The notes under the pieces are model-generated. The model searched no databases. It was not told the origin of the DNA and was given only the letters and a program-made list of their open reading frames with translations. A program made the translations under genes and the position numbers. A stretch of DNA of 64,000 nt from Pollutimonas sp963706785. GTDB taxonomy: Bacteria > Pseudomonadota > Gammaproteobacteria > Burkholderiales > Burkholderiaceae_B. Shown piece by piece: positions 1 to 9,056 of this stretch. The stretch is taken from positions 62,001 to 126,000 of the forward strand of contig CAVPNJ010000009.1 in the NCBI GenBank assembly GCA_963706785.1. The letters run 5' to 3'. Position 1 is the first letter of the stretch, and each line of letters opens with the position of its first letter.

Positions 1-804
1 GAATTCGGCATCGCCTCGACCCATGGCGACGCCGAGCCTTTCTACATGCCGTCCAGTGACGAAGTCCTCGTATTCGAACAATGTCACAGACATCAGTTGG
101 CAGTCATGCTTAAAGGACCTACCGGCTGTGGCAAGACGCGATTTGTCGAATATATGGCGTGGCGACTAGGGCGCCCCCTTATTACCGTTTCCTGCCACGA
201 CGACCTTACCGCCAGCGATCTAGTGGGAAGATTCCTAATTCATCATAACGATACAGTCTGGAAAGACGGTCCACTGGCGAACGCTGCTCGGCAAGGGGCC
301 ATCTGCTACCTAGATGAAGTGGTTGAAGCCCGACAGGACACGATCGTGGTACTGCATTCGCTCACCGACTACCGGCGCACCTTATCGCTCGAAAAAACGG
401 GTGAGCTTATTACGGCTTCCCCGGAATTTCAGCTGGTGGTGTCCTATAACCCGGGGTATCAGCGTATGCTCAAGGACATGAAACCCAGTACGCGCCAGAG
501 GTTTGTTGCGCTGGAATTCGATTTCCCGCCGATCGAACGCGAGTCAACCATAGTTATGCATGAAGGCTGCGTCGACGCGGGTACCGCCCACTCGCTTGTC
601 ACAATGGCCCATAAATTGCGCAGCCTTCATGATCGCGGACTGGCTGAAGTGCCGAGCACGAGACTCTTGGTGGCAACCGCGAAGCTTATCGCCAGCGGCA
701 CACCGTTACGACGGGCATGTTATGCCGGGCTCATCGCGCCTCTATCCGACGATGCCACCCTGATAGGGGCCATGCGGGATCTTGTCGATCTCAGCTTTCC
801 CTAA
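1..804 (+). CDS. MoxR-family AAA+ ATPase, NorQ/NirQ/CbbQ type (5' end outside window)
   Basis: The reading frame is open back to base 1. The 15 residues before the first ATG (46) continue the conserved family N-terminus (PFYMPSSDEV), so the true start lies upstream and the gene is partial. Counting from that ATG, Walker A GPTGCGKT is at residues 24-31 and Walker B ICYLDE at 86-91. The motif DLTASDLVGR is typical of NorQ/CbbQ. These hexameric ATPases work with a VWA partner to activate nitric oxide reductase (NorQ) or Rubisco (CbbQ). The partner follows 18 bp downstream. The window cannot decide which enzyme is the target because the norCB or cbbLS position would be to the left. Confidence 0.9.
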   Translation, partial: EFGIASTHGDAEPFYMPSSDEVLVFEQCHRHQLAVMLKGPTGCGKTRFVEYMAWRLGRPLITVSCHDDLTASDLVGRFLIHHNDTVWKDGPLANAARQGAICYLDEVVEARQDTIVVLHSLTDYRRTLSLEKTGELITASPEFQLVVSYNPGYQRMLKDMKPSTRQRFVALEFDFPPIERESTIVMHEGCVDAGTAHSLVTMAHKLRSLHDRGLAEVPSTRLLVATAKLIASGTPLRRACYAGLIAPLSDDATLIGAMRDLVDLSFP

Positions 805-822
805 AGCGATCCGGTATCAACT

Positions 823-2856
823 ATGGCGGAGGCGGAAGATGTCATCACCGATGCGGCGCGCCACGCAACGATTTTTGCGCGGGGCCTCTGGCAGCGTCAC
901 AGGCATAATCCGAACGCACCCGCTATCGTTCAGCTCACCGATATAGCAGACAGGCTAGACCTATTGATAGGCGCCGTTTTCGCTACGCAATTCCCACTGC
1001 GCATTGCACAGCGTCCCGCACCGCGAACATTGCTTACAACCTTATTCCGGCGAGGCGATCTACCCATATCGACTAATGCCGTGCCAGCTACCGATGGACG
1101 ATCTTTATGGCTTCCAGGCGATTTCGGAGACCCGTGTTTTGATCGTTCGCTGGAGCGGTTTCGTACGATGGCTCTGCAACAGGCAATGCGCGCCCACCGA
1201 GGCAGTGCTCAGCTGATCACAGCCGCTCTCACGCCCGTCGAGCGAGATACTTATTTGGTGGTAGAGGCATGCGCATGTGATGAAGCACTATCGCAGTTGC
1301 TGCCCGGTATGGTTGATCCGATTCATGTAGCGCGTCGCAATGCTTTGAATGCGCGACCCAAGCTAGACGCGATTTCGCCATGGTACCGTCCGCTGGAAAA
1401 GCTATTGCGTGCGATATTGGAAAGCCGCTGCGGCGCAGCGCCTGCCGAAATCGGTGAATGTGCGACCCCTCAGTTATCGATGGCTTTAGCTAAGCAGCTG
1501 GCCTCGAAACTAACCCAGATAGATCCGGCTTCGCCCAAGTGGGGAGCAACCGCTATTATTAAGGACCATTGGACTGGCGACTTATTCTTACCCGCAGCGA
1601 CAGCGTCAGAGTTCCACGCCATTGATAGCACCGCCTGCGCCGACGCAAAGGCCCCGCCCCGTAGTGCCAGACTGACACGCCGCCCCAAAACAAGAGAAGC
1701 CGCTGAAGACGAAGATGATGAGCAGCAAGGCATTTGGATGGTCCAGCCGTCTCCGCCTATAGAACATGCAGAAGATCCTATGGGCATGCAGCGTCCCACC
1801 GACCGGGATGACCAGATACCGGCTGAAGAATTTGCCGATTCACTATCGGAACTCGCCGAAGCCAGGCTGGTGTTTACACCCGACAGGCCGAAAGACATAC
1901 TACTATCGGACGACCCGCCCGAGGGACACGCCACAACCCGACCTGGGCCATTTCAGCCAACGGCAAACACCGTGCAGTATCCGGAATGGGACTACAGAAT
2001 GGGTGCATACCGGAATCCCGGCACGACCGTGCACCTGCTGACACCGGCGGTGGGACCGAGGGAATGGGTCGACGAAACACTTGAAAAGCACCAAAGTATG
2101 CTCGACGCAATACGCCGCCGTTTCGAGGTGCTGCGCCCCGAGCGCAGCAGAATGCGCAAACAGCTGGAAGGCGATAGTATGGACTTGGCCGCTTATATCG
2201 AGGCATTGTCAGATACGAAGGCGGGCCGCTCGATGTCGCAGGCGCTTTATGAAAACCAGCGACCGGGAATACGCGACATGTCTATCATGTTATTGATCGA
2301 CATAAGCAGCTCCACCGATTCATGGCTGTCCGCTAACCAGCGTGTTATCGATATCGAACGAGAAGCTTTGCTGTTGGTATGCAGCGCTCTGGAAGGACTG
2401 GGCGAGCCGTATTCCGTTCAAGCATTCTCTGGTGAGGGGCCCCACGGGGTTACGATACGCGCAGTGAAACATTTTGCTGACCCCTATGACTTGACGATTG
2501 CGCAACGCATTGCTGCTCTGGAACCGGAACACTACACGCGCACCGGATCTGCCATACGCCATGCCAGCATGCTGCTAATGAAGCAGTCGTCGCGTCATCG
2601 CCTGTTGTTGCTTTTGTCAGATGGAAAGCCTAACGATGCAGATGATTACGAAGGACGTTATGGCGTCGAAGATATGCGGCAAGCAGTCAATGAGGCGAAA
2701 CTTCAGGGTGTTTTTCCCTTTTGTATGACCATAGACCGTCAAGCTGCCAACTACCTGCCTACCGTGTTCGGCCCGCGCCAGTATGCCTTACTGCCCAAGC
2801 CGGAAATGCTTCCCTCGGTGCTTCTGGATTGGATGCGGCGCTTGCTATCCCGTTAA
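823..2856 (+). CDS. NorD/CbbO-like VWA-domain activator protein
   Basis: 677 residues. The C-terminal von Willebrand A domain carries the MIDAS motif DISSS at residues 493-497 and a second metal-site segment LSDGKPNDAD near residue 600. The middle (about 280-400) is acidic and low in complexity, as expected for a linker. NorD/CbbO proteins are the partner of NorQ/CbbQ ATPases and act in chaperoning metal insertion or remodelling of the target enzyme. It follows the ATPase gene with the same orientation and 18 bp spacing, so the two are almost certainly cotranscribed. The TAA stop overlaps the convergent LysR gene stop through a shared TTAA. Confidence 0.88.
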   Translation: MAEAEDVITDAARHATIFARGLWQRHRHNPNAPAIVQLTDIADRLDLLIGAVFATQFPLRIAQRPAPRTLLTTLFRRGDLPISTNAVPATDGRSLWLPGDFGDPCFDRSLERFRTMALQQAMRAHRGSAQLITAALTPVERDTYLVVEACACDEALSQLLPGMVDPIHVARRNALNARPKLDAISPWYRPLEKLLRAILESRCGAAPAEIGECATPQLSMALAKQLASKLTQIDPASPKWGATAIIKDHWTGDLFLPAATASEFHAIDSTACADAKAPPRSARLTRRPKTREAAEDEDDEQQGIWMVQPSPPIEHAEDPMGMQRPTDRDDQIPAEEFADSLSELAEARLVFTPDRPKDILLSDDPPEGHATTRPGPFQPTANTVQYPEWDYRMGAYRNPGTTVHLLTPAVGPREWVDETLEKHQSMLDAIRRRFEVLRPERSRMRKQLEGDSMDLAAYIEALSDTKAGRSMSQALYENQRPGIRDMSIMLLIDISSSTDSWLSANQRVIDIEREALLLVCSALEGLGEPYSVQAFSGEGPHGVTIRAVKHFADPYDLTIAQRIAALEPEHYTRTGSAIRHASMLLMKQSSRHRLLLLLSDGKPNDADDYEGRYGVEDMRQAVNEAKLQGVFPFCMTIDRQAANYLPTVFGPRQYALLPKPEMLPSVLLDWMRRLLSR

Positions 2857-3755
2857 GGCACAGCCGGCGTTAGTCGGTCGCCAAGAAAATCCAAGAACGA
2901 TCTTACCGCTGGCACCAAACCGCGACGCGATGCAAATAACGCGTGGACAATTCCCGGCTGGGGCGCCCACATGGGAAGCACCTGTACAAGCCGTCCGTCG
3001 GCAATTTCGTCCCTGCACATATAGTCGGGCAAAACTCCGACCCCTATACCGCGGAGTATTGCAAATTTTAAGGTTAGAAGGTCATCCGCGACGAACCCCG
3101 GCCGATGCGTAACGGTGTACTGCGAACCATGGGGACCGAACAGGTGCCATAAGGCGCGACCGTCATTGACTGACATCGCTACCGAATCAAGCAGCGTCAG
3201 ATCACTGGGCTCTGCTGGCCTGCCCTGCCGCTCAATCTGCTGCGGATTCGCTACGAGAAAGGCATATGTCAGCCCCAAATGCTTGACCACCGCACTGCCA
3301 CTATCTGCGACAGACGAACGAACTCGCAACGCGACGTCGACACCCTCTTCGATCAGGTCTACCACACGATTGCTTACCTGCATGTGGACCTGCACCAAAG
3401 GGTATTGCGATAGATAGTCGGCCAGGATAGGCCCTAATACATTTTGAGCAAGAGTCACCGGACAAACCACTCGAACAATGCCGCGTGGTTCGGCTTGCAC
3501 TTGCGCAACCGCAGCAGCTGCCGCTTCAGCCTCGTCGCACATCGCGGCACAGTGGCGGTAGTAAAGCTCGCCCGCGGTCGTGAGAGAAAGCTTGCGCGTC
3601 GTGCGCTGCAGAAGGCGCACACCAAGTTCGGCTTCGAGTTTGGCGACTCGGCGGGACAATCGGGACTTTGGTATGCCAAGTGCCCGCCCTGCGGCCGCAA
3701 AGCCGCCCTCGTTTACCACCTCTGCGAAATACAACATATCGTTCAGGTCTTGCAT
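2853..3755 (-). CDS. LysR-family transcriptional regulator
   Basis: 300 residues beginning MQDLNDMLYFAEVVNEGGF, a standard LysR N-terminal winged HTH (residues 1-60, with AAGRALGIPKSRLSRRVAKLE as recognition region), followed by a LysR substrate-binding domain. The start at 3755 was preferred over the longer frame from 3806 because GGAAAG lies just upstream and the family begins here. It is divergent from the azoreductase gene with a 118-bp spacer, the usual arrangement for a LysR regulator controlling its neighbour. Regulation of azoR is inferred from this layout only. Confidence 0.9.
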   Translation of the reverse strand: MQDLNDMLYFAEVVNEGGFAAAGRALGIPKSRLSRRVAKLEAELGVRLLQRTTRKLSLTTAGELYYRHCAAMCDEAEAAAAAVAQVQAEPRGIVRVVCPVTLAQNVLGPILADYLSQYPLVQVHMQVSNRVVDLIEEGVDVALRVRSSVADSGSAVVKHLGLTYAFLVANPQQIERQGRPAEPSDLTLLDSVAMSVNDGRALWHLFGPHGSQYTVTHRPGFVADDLLTLKFAILRGIGVGVLPDYMCRDEIADGRLVQVLPMWAPQPGIVHALFASRRGLVPAVRSFLDFLGDRLTPAVP

Positions 3756-3873
3756 CCGCTTTCCATTCGCATCAAATTCAGGACAATCTATCGCATTGGC
3801 GCCCACTTATCAACTGAAACACCACAATCGATAATACTCATGTACCAATTATTGTTAAGCAACAGGAGAACAC

Positions 3874-4525
3874 ATGAAACTTCTACACGTCGACTCAAGT
3901 ATCAATGGCGCCAATTCCGTATCGCGCAAGCTCACTCAAGACATCGTGTCGCAATGGATGGGCAGATCATCCAGGGACCGAAATTCAGTACCTTGACCTT
4001 GCAGCCGATACTCCCAGCCACTTCTCACGCGACGCCATGGGGTTTAGACTGCCCCCTTCCAGCGAAACCCTGACCGAAGCGCAACGCAAAGAGAACGCAT
4101 TGTCCGAAGCGCTGGTAACGCAATTTCTGGCCGCCGACATCGTTGTGCTAGGTGCGCCGCTGTACAACTTTTCCATCCCGTCGCAATTGAAGGCGTGGAT
4201 TGACCGGCTCGCTCAAGCTGGCCGCACATTCACCTACACAGAAAACGGCCCAGTCGGATTGGCAAAAGGAAAGATCGTCATCGCAGCGCTTAGCCGCGGC
4301 GGTATTTACTCGACCAGCGAAGCGGGTCGCGCCATGGAACATCAGGAAACCTATCTTAAAACCGTTTTCGGATTTTTTGGCATCACCGATGTTCGAGTCG
4401 TGCGCGCTGAAGGCACCGATATGGGCGCTGAAAGCCGTGCTCAAGCCTTGCAGACCGCTGATGAATGCATCAAGGTCGTAACGACAAAATCGTTCGAAAC
4501 CGAGGCCGCGTCAGCCGCTGCCTAA
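3874..4525 (+). pseudogene. azoR: FMN-dependent NADH-azoreductase, frameshifted
   Basis: An ATG at 3874 with AGGAG 5 bp upstream opens MKLLHVDSSINGANSVSRKL, the azoreductase N-terminus. That frame stops after 40 codons (TGA 3994-3996). The rest of the enzyme (GTEIQYLDLAAD... ending at 4525) continues in the next frame. Removing one G from the GGG run at 3960-3962 restores SQWMADHPGTEIQYLDL without a break. Flavodoxin-fold features are intact after the shift: PLYNFSIPSQLKAWIDR binds FMN, and ALSRGGIYS is conserved. AzoR enzymes reduce quinones and azo dyes with NADH. Either a recent inactivation or a base-calling error; the long downstream frame has no second lesion. Confidence 0.85.
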
Positions 4526-4611
4526 TAGTTTTTCGGGCTGACGCCCGAGAACATCTTTAAGCAGGGACGGCCGGCACCATTCACGAGTTACAATCCAGCT
4601 TGACGTCTCGA

Positions 4612-4635
4612 CCCAGAACCAATCCTGGTTCTGGG
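4612..4635. other. Perfect 10-bp hairpin between azoR and dbpA
   Basis: CCCAGAACCA (4612-4621), loop ATCC, TGGTTCTGGG (4626-4635). The stem is perfect but no T-run follows. It lies 27 bp before the dbpA GTG start, so it could be an azoR terminator lacking a U-tract or a structured dbpA 5' leader. Confidence 0.7.
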
Positions 4636-4662
4636 CCAGACGAACAGTAACGCCGGCCTATT

Positions 4663-6051
4663 GTGACCACCCAATCTTTCTCTTCTCTGCCGCTTTCACG
4701 CGCAATACTCGATAATCTCGACAATCTCGGTTACCAGACCATGACGCCCATTCAGGCGCAAGGTTTGCCGCTAATCGTGGACGGTCGCGACCTTATTGCA
4801 CAAGCCAAGACGGGCAGCGGCAAAACCGCCGCTTTCGGGCTGGGTATTATTCATTCATTGGATGTCACCCTGTCTGCCACGCAGGCACTGGTGTTATGCC
4901 CCACGCGCGAACTTGCCGAACAAGTTGCCAACGAGCTTCGGCGCTTGGCACGCGCGCTAGGCAATACCAAGATCATCACGCTATGCGGTGGCACGCCGAT
5001 CCGGCCTCAAGTCGAATCGCTTAAATTCGGCGCGCACGTTATCGTGGCGACCCCTGGCCGACTCATGGATCACATCGACCGAGGGACCGTAAACCTGTCT
5101 GAAATCCGCACTCTGGTACTTGACGAAGCTGATCGCATGCTCGATATGGGATTTTACGACGACGTCACTCACATCGTGAGCGCTTGCCCAGAAAAACGGC
5201 AAACCTTGCTGTTCTCCGCCACTTATGCAGACGACATTCGCAAGGCGAGCGCCCGCTTCATGAAGAAGCCGGCCGAAGTCAAGGTCGAATCCGTCCATAA
5301 TGCCGCCCAGATCGAGCAGCTGTTTTACGAAATCGAACCGGATCGCCGTCTTGCCGCAGTGGCCCAACTGCTCGAGCATTTCAGGCCGGTGTCCACATTG
5401 GCATTTTGCAATACTAAGGCGCAATGTCGCGAGCTAACCGAACTACTGGATTCGCGCGGCTTCAGTGCTCTTGCCCTACATGGCGACCTCGACCAACGGG
5501 AACGTGAGGATGTACTAATACAGTTTGCAAATCAAAGCTGCTCGGTTTTGGTCGCTACCGATGTTGCCGCACGCGGGCTTGATATCCAAACGCTAGACGC
5601 CGTCATCAATGTTGACGTAACGCCCGATCCTGAAGTGCACATACACCGGATCGGCCGTACCGGTCGCAGCGAGGCCAAAGGGCTGGCCTTAAGTCTTTGC
5701 AGCCCCGACGAGATGCGCTGGGCTAACCAAATCGAAAAATACCAGGGCCAGCCGCTGGTATGGGCTAATCCTAAAAACTTAAAGGCCGCAGCTGGGGGAC
5801 GATTGAATCCACCCATGATCACGCTTTGCGTTCAGGGCGGTAAAAAAGACAAGTTGCGGCCCGGCGATCTGCTTGGTGCATTGACCAAAGATGCCGGCTT
5901 TGCCGCCGATCAGATTGGCAAGATCAATATTCTGGAGTTCGTCAGCTTCGTGGCCCTGAACCGCCACATTGCCAAAGAAGCCTTTGCCAAACTGAGCAAT
6001 GGCAACATCAAAGGCAAACGCTTCCGGATGCGTTTCATGTCTGAAATCTGA
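4663..6051 (+). CDS. dbpA: ATP-dependent RNA helicase DbpA
   Basis: 462 residues with a GTG start. DEAD-box motifs are in order: Q motif TPIQAQ near 29-34, Walker A AKTGSGKT 48-55, PTRELAEQ, DEAD in LVLDEADRMLDMGF, SAT, and HRIGRTGR 328-335. After about residue 385 the C-terminus (KKDKLRPGDLLGALTKDAG...) matches the DbpA RNA-binding domain, which in E. coli recognises hairpin 92 of 23S rRNA during 50S assembly. That domain separates DbpA from RhlE/RhlB/SrmB. The gene is monocistronic by layout: azoR is upstream and the convergent ribA starts 16 bp after its stop. Confidence 0.92.
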   Translation: MTTQSFSSLPLSRAILDNLDNLGYQTMTPIQAQGLPLIVDGRDLIAQAKTGSGKTAAFGLGIIHSLDVTLSATQALVLCPTRELAEQVANELRRLARALGNTKIITLCGGTPIRPQVESLKFGAHVIVATPGRLMDHIDRGTVNLSEIRTLVLDEADRMLDMGFYDDVTHIVSACPEKRQTLLFSATYADDIRKASARFMKKPAEVKVESVHNAAQIEQLFYEIEPDRRLAAVAQLLEHFRPVSTLAFCNTKAQCRELTELLDSRGFSALALHGDLDQREREDVLIQFANQSCSVLVATDVAARGLDIQTLDAVINVDVTPDPEVHIHRIGRTGRSEAKGLALSLCSPDEMRWANQIEKYQGQPLVWANPKNLKAAAGGRLNPPMITLCVQGGKKDKLRPGDLLGALTKDAGFAADQIGKINILEFVSFVALNRHIAKEAFAKLSNGNIKGKRFRMRFMSEI

Positions 6052-6066
6052 ATCTGGACACAGCCG

Positions 6067-6738
6067 CTATAGCTTTTCTTTCAGCCAGTGCCCAAGCTTG
6101 GCGGCTTTCGTGCTTAAGTAGTTTTCATTGAATGGATTGCGGTTTACCTGAATGGGAATGCGCTCGACGATGGGCACTCCGAGGCTTTCAAGCGTGTCGA
6201 CTTTGCGCGGATTGTTAGTCATGAGCCGCAACGAAACGATTCCAAAATGATCGAGCATGGGCTTGCATAAGTCATACCGACGCATATCTGCAGGGAACCC
6301 CAAGCGCTCATTGGCTTGCACAGTGTCAGCGCCTTCGTCTTGCAACTGATATGCGCGGATTTTGTTGACCAAGCCAATTCCCCGCCCCTCTTGCCGCATA
6401 TACAATAGTGCTCCACGACCTTGCGCCGCGATGGATTTAAGCGCCGTTTCAAGTTGGGCACCGCAATCGCATCGCTGACTGAACAAGGCGTCGCCAGTCA
6501 TACATTCTGAGTGAACCCGGGCAAGTACAGGACGGCCGTCGCCGACTTCACCCAAAGTAAGCATCAAGTGCTCTTTTCCAGTTGCTGCCTCGACAAACAC
6601 ATGGATTTCGAAGGTCGCCCAAGGGGTGGGAAGCTTGCTCGATGCGACGAAATTCAGCTCGTGTTCCGGAGCATCACAAGCGGCAACTTTTTTATTGTTC
6701 TGGACTACGACAGCTTCATCGCCATGCACGGGCAGCAT
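6067..6738 (-). CDS. ribA: GTP cyclohydrolase II
   Basis: 223 residues. The enzyme opens GTP to 2,5-diamino-6-ribosylamino-pyrimidinone phosphate with formate and pyrophosphate release, the first step of riboflavin synthesis. Zinc ligands are visible as C79, C90 and C92, with the family spacing of 11 and 2 residues (HSECMTGDALFSQRCDCG). The segment RQEGRGIGLVNKIRAYQLQDEGADTV is also conserved. The N-terminus is about 35 residues longer than the E. coli enzyme. The chosen start has GAGGT 6 bp upstream. This is the stand-alone RibA form, not fused to RibB. Confidence 0.95.
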   Translation of the reverse strand: MLPVHGDEAVVVQNNKKVAACDAPEHELNFVASSKLPTPWATFEIHVFVEAATGKEHLMLTLGEVGDGRPVLARVHSECMTGDALFSQRCDCGAQLETALKSIAAQGRGALLYMRQEGRGIGLVNKIRAYQLQDEGADTVQANERLGFPADMRRYDLCKPMLDHFGIVSLRLMTNNPRKVDTLESLGVPIVERIPIQVNRNPFNENYLSTKAAKLGHWLKEKL

Positions 6739-7096
6739 AAATTACCTCAAAACGTAAAGAGATGAGAGGTTAACATTCTTCAATGTTGGTATAGCGCCGC
6801 CGACAAGGACCGTGACGCCCTGCGTTAACCTCTTTCTGCGGCTTCCACATAAAAAGGACGCCGCTTTCCTCAATGATACTTCTGTAACACCATTACCAGT
6901 AGTGAGCGCAGATAGTTTTCACCGTTCCATCACCGGGACAACAAGAACGCGTGGCGTGAGCACGCCTCGCGCACTGTCGGTGTCTGTACAGCTCTGTAAG
7001 ACCAACGCGTTCTCCAAAAGCCGGTAAAATAATCCATGCCTGCGACGGCCCAACCAGCCTGCGACATCTCGCGGCTTAACTTGAAAGATACACAAT
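6739..7096. other. Intergenic region between ribA and unknown-gene pair
   Basis: 358 bp holding the divergent start regions of ribA (left) and the 7097 gene (right). A short hairpin GGCGTG-AG-CACGCC is at 6953-6966. No FMN riboswitch or convincing ORF was seen; the small frames here lack a ribosome site and family resemblance. Confidence 0.5.
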
Positions 7097-7462
7097 TTGA
7101 ATACCACACAAAATGAATCATGGGGATTCCTTCATCCCGACTGTCATGGCCAAAAAGCGCTAATGTTTTTCAGTTGGGACTTGGCAAAAACCATAGAGCA
7201 GCAATTTACCTTGCATGCGCAGTCGTCATTGGCTATACAACTGTACGAGGCACAAAAAGCAGTGGACCGACTCTTGAACCAATATGTTCAAATCCAGGCC
7301 AATCCGGATGCCTTCGATGGCCAGACTATCCAGCTTCATCTGGAAAGCGATGATTCCGAACCAGACGCGCCGCCAGTCGTCGCGCTGCGCACCTCGCCTC
7401 ATCTGGAGCAGCTGATCATTGAAATTCAAGCTCAACAGCAAGCTTCACGCACAATAAACTGA
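7097..7462 (+). CDS. Protein of unknown function, paralogue of next gene
   Basis: 121 residues, apparently from a TTG start. I do not recognise the family. It aligns along its length with the next gene: both start with a short segment then WG(F/Y)xxxDCxG, a helical stretch (DLAKTIEQQF / DMDRLIEHYT), then LYEAQKAVDRLLNQY / LFQAQAAANKLLQAY and a C-terminal helix. It looks cytosolic and mainly helical, with no signal peptide or membrane segment. The two genes are 50 bp apart in the same direction and probably arose by tandem duplication. The start codon is uncertain because no in-frame ATG precedes the conserved region. Confidence 0.6.
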   Translation: MNTTQNESWGFLHPDCHGQKALMFFSWDLAKTIEQQFTLHAQSSLAIQLYEAQKAVDRLLNQYVQIQANPDAFDGQTIQLHLESDDSEPDAPPVVALRTSPHLEQLIIEIQAQQQASRTIN

Positions 7463-7512
7463 CCCGTACACGGTATCTATCATCTGTACATTGCTGTCAC
7501 CACGGATTCCAT

Positions 7513-7854
7513 ATGACCATAAAACAATGGGGCTATGAACGCGCCGACTGTCGCGGAAGCTTCGCACTTAGCCTGTTCCTTGACGACATGGACCGACTGA
7601 TCGAACATTACACTGCCCGGGCCGCAGAAGAGCCCGAAATCGTTCTATTTCAGGCCCAGGCGGCGGCCAATAAGTTGCTGCAAGCTTACGAAAAAAATGC
7701 GCGAAACACAGCGGCTTTCAGCAATCAGTTTATTGAGGTCAAGTCGGTGATCGACGCTACTGGCACTTTAGTGCTTGTGCCTATTTTCTCTTCCGGATTG
7801 AAACAAAAACTTATTGAGCTATTAAAGCGCAGCAACGGCACCAGCCTGCATTAA
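7513..7854 (+). CDS. Protein of unknown function, tandem paralogue
   Basis: 113 residues with an ATG start. Similar to the preceding 7097 gene in order and spacing of motifs: QWGYERADCRG, DMDRLIEHYTARA, VLFQAQAAANKLLQAY, and a final helix LKQKLIELLKR. The divergence between the copies is high, so the duplication is old. There is no recognisable enzyme motif. The cytochrome b561 gene follows after 53 bp and may be in the same transcript. Confidence 0.65.
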   Translation: MTIKQWGYERADCRGSFALSLFLDDMDRLIEHYTARAAEEPEIVLFQAQAAANKLLQAYEKNARNTAAFSNQFIEVKSVIDATGTLVLVPIFSSGLKQKLIELLKRSNGTSLH

Positions 7855-7907
7855 CCTGCAATTGCGTTAAAACCGCGCCATACACCCTCAACGCGCTATG
7901 GAACACC

Positions 7908-8600
7908 ATGTCTAAAACTGTGGCCCGGATCCGGGTTTGGGACCTTCCCATTCGCTTATTTCATTGGATGCTGGTCATATGTGTGGCCGGGTCATTCCTT
8001 ACCGTTAAGCTCGGAGGCCTATGGATGGATTGGCATGTAAGATTAGGTCTGATTACACTCGGATTAATCGTATTCCGGCTGGTATGGGGGGTAACTGGCT
8101 CTTATTACGCCCGCTTCGCTCAGTTTCTATGCGGCCCTACGGCGGTAGTCCAATATTTGCGTAACCGTTCTAGTCATATTGCCGGACACAATCCCTTAGG
8201 AGCATGGTCGGTAGTGGCCCTTTTATTGTTCTTGGGATTCCAGGCGTTCAGCGGACTATTCGCCAACGACGATGTCTTGACATCCGGCCCCCTCGCCTTT
8301 TTAAACGAAGGCTGGTCCAGCACGTTAACTAGCCTGCATAAGTTGAACGAATGGCCCATTATCGTCTTATTGGTACTTCACATCGCTGCTATCGTCTGGC
8401 ACCGGCTGAAATATCAAGAAGACTTGCTTAGTCCCATGATTGGTGGAGACGCCCATATAGCCACAGCGTCTGCCGCTTGCCCTACCAGTTCGAAAGATAC
8501 ATGGGCAACCCGGCTGGCGGCTTTAGCGCTTGCAACCATAATCGCAACCGTCGTCTGGTGGCTTACTACACTGGCGCCATCAGCCGATACATTCTACTGA
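7908..8600 (+). CDS. Cytochrome b561 family membrane protein
   Basis: 230 residues with a di-haem b-type cytochrome layout. WDLPIRLFHWMLV (His19) opens the first membrane helix, WHVRLGLI the second, and a later helix has LHKLNEWPIIVLLVLHIAAIVWHRLKY with further His ligands. The family (COG3658, related to the Ni/Fe-hydrogenase cytochrome subunit) passes electrons between the quinone pool and a periplasmic partner. A hydrophobic C-terminal segment (residues about 203-220) forms an extra membrane helix. The usual c-type cytochrome partner is not adjacent, so the electron partner is unknown. Confidence 0.85.
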   Translation: MSKTVARIRVWDLPIRLFHWMLVICVAGSFLTVKLGGLWMDWHVRLGLITLGLIVFRLVWGVTGSYYARFAQFLCGPTAVVQYLRNRSSHIAGHNPLGAWSVVALLLFLGFQAFSGLFANDDVLTSGPLAFLNEGWSSTLTSLHKLNEWPIIVLLVLHIAAIVWHRLKYQEDLLSPMIGGDAHIATASAACPTSSKDTWATRLAALALATIIATVVWWLTTLAPSADTFY

Positions 8601-8670
8601 TAAGTAAGTGGATCTCTGCGCGTAGTGCTTGCTTGAAACTTCGGTTGTTCTGCTCAGGCTAAAATGGGAC

Positions 8671-8871
8671 ATGAAAGTCGGAATCATTTTCCTTAGCATA
8701 GTCGCAGCCGCCGGCACTTGGTGGTGGACCACCCAGTTCCGCCCGCCCGGTCGCCATTCCTCCGTTAATACAAAACTCAAGAACTTTTTCAAAAGCCTGG
8801 TGGCCGGCGTGGCGGTCTACTTCGTGCTTATGTCTATCGTTTTAATTTATCTAACCGTCAGCACTGGTTGA
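8671..8871 (+). CDS. Small membrane protein, unknown function
   Basis: 66 residues from the ATG at 8671, with two hydrophobic segments (VGIIFLSIVAAAGTWWW and LVAGVAVYFVLMSIVLIYL) joined by a polar basic loop. The longer frame from 8629 adds only hydrophilic residues. No motif is recognised. It follows the cytochrome b561 gene by 70 bp in the same direction, which suggests but does not prove a link to it. Confidence 0.55.
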   Translation: MKVGIIFLSIVAAAGTWWWTTQFRPPGRHSSVNTKLKNFFKSLVAGVAVYFVLMSIVLIYLTVSTG

Positions 8872-8934
8872 CCCAAGCGCCGATACTATTCATCAATCGG
8901 CTGCAATCGCTTGCAAACATGCAAAAAATGAATT

Positions 8935-8963
8935 GTAATAACGCTTACAAAGAGTGTTATTAC
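8935..8963. promoter_or_regulatory. Inverted repeat upstream of exported protein gene
   Basis: GTAATAACGC (8935-8944) pairs with GTGTTATTAC (8954-8963) across a 9-nt loop, with one G-T pair. It lies about 95 bp before the 9057 start and has no T-run, so it may be an operator or a leader hairpin. Confidence 0.45.
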
Positions 8964-9056
8964 GGCGTAGGATTGTAACGTTGTAGCGACGTTGGCCTCG
9001 ACCACAGCAGCAGATACGATACCGGTTGCACAACCGCCTGATGGCTTCACCCCAAT

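Noticed and set aside
1470..1934. 154-residue minus-strand frame
   Set aside because: It is a shadow of the NorD-like gene with serine/alanine-rich low complexity translation.
6739..7096. FMN riboswitch or small genes near ribA
   Set aside because: No RFN-like stem pattern; the small frames lack start signals and family resemblance.
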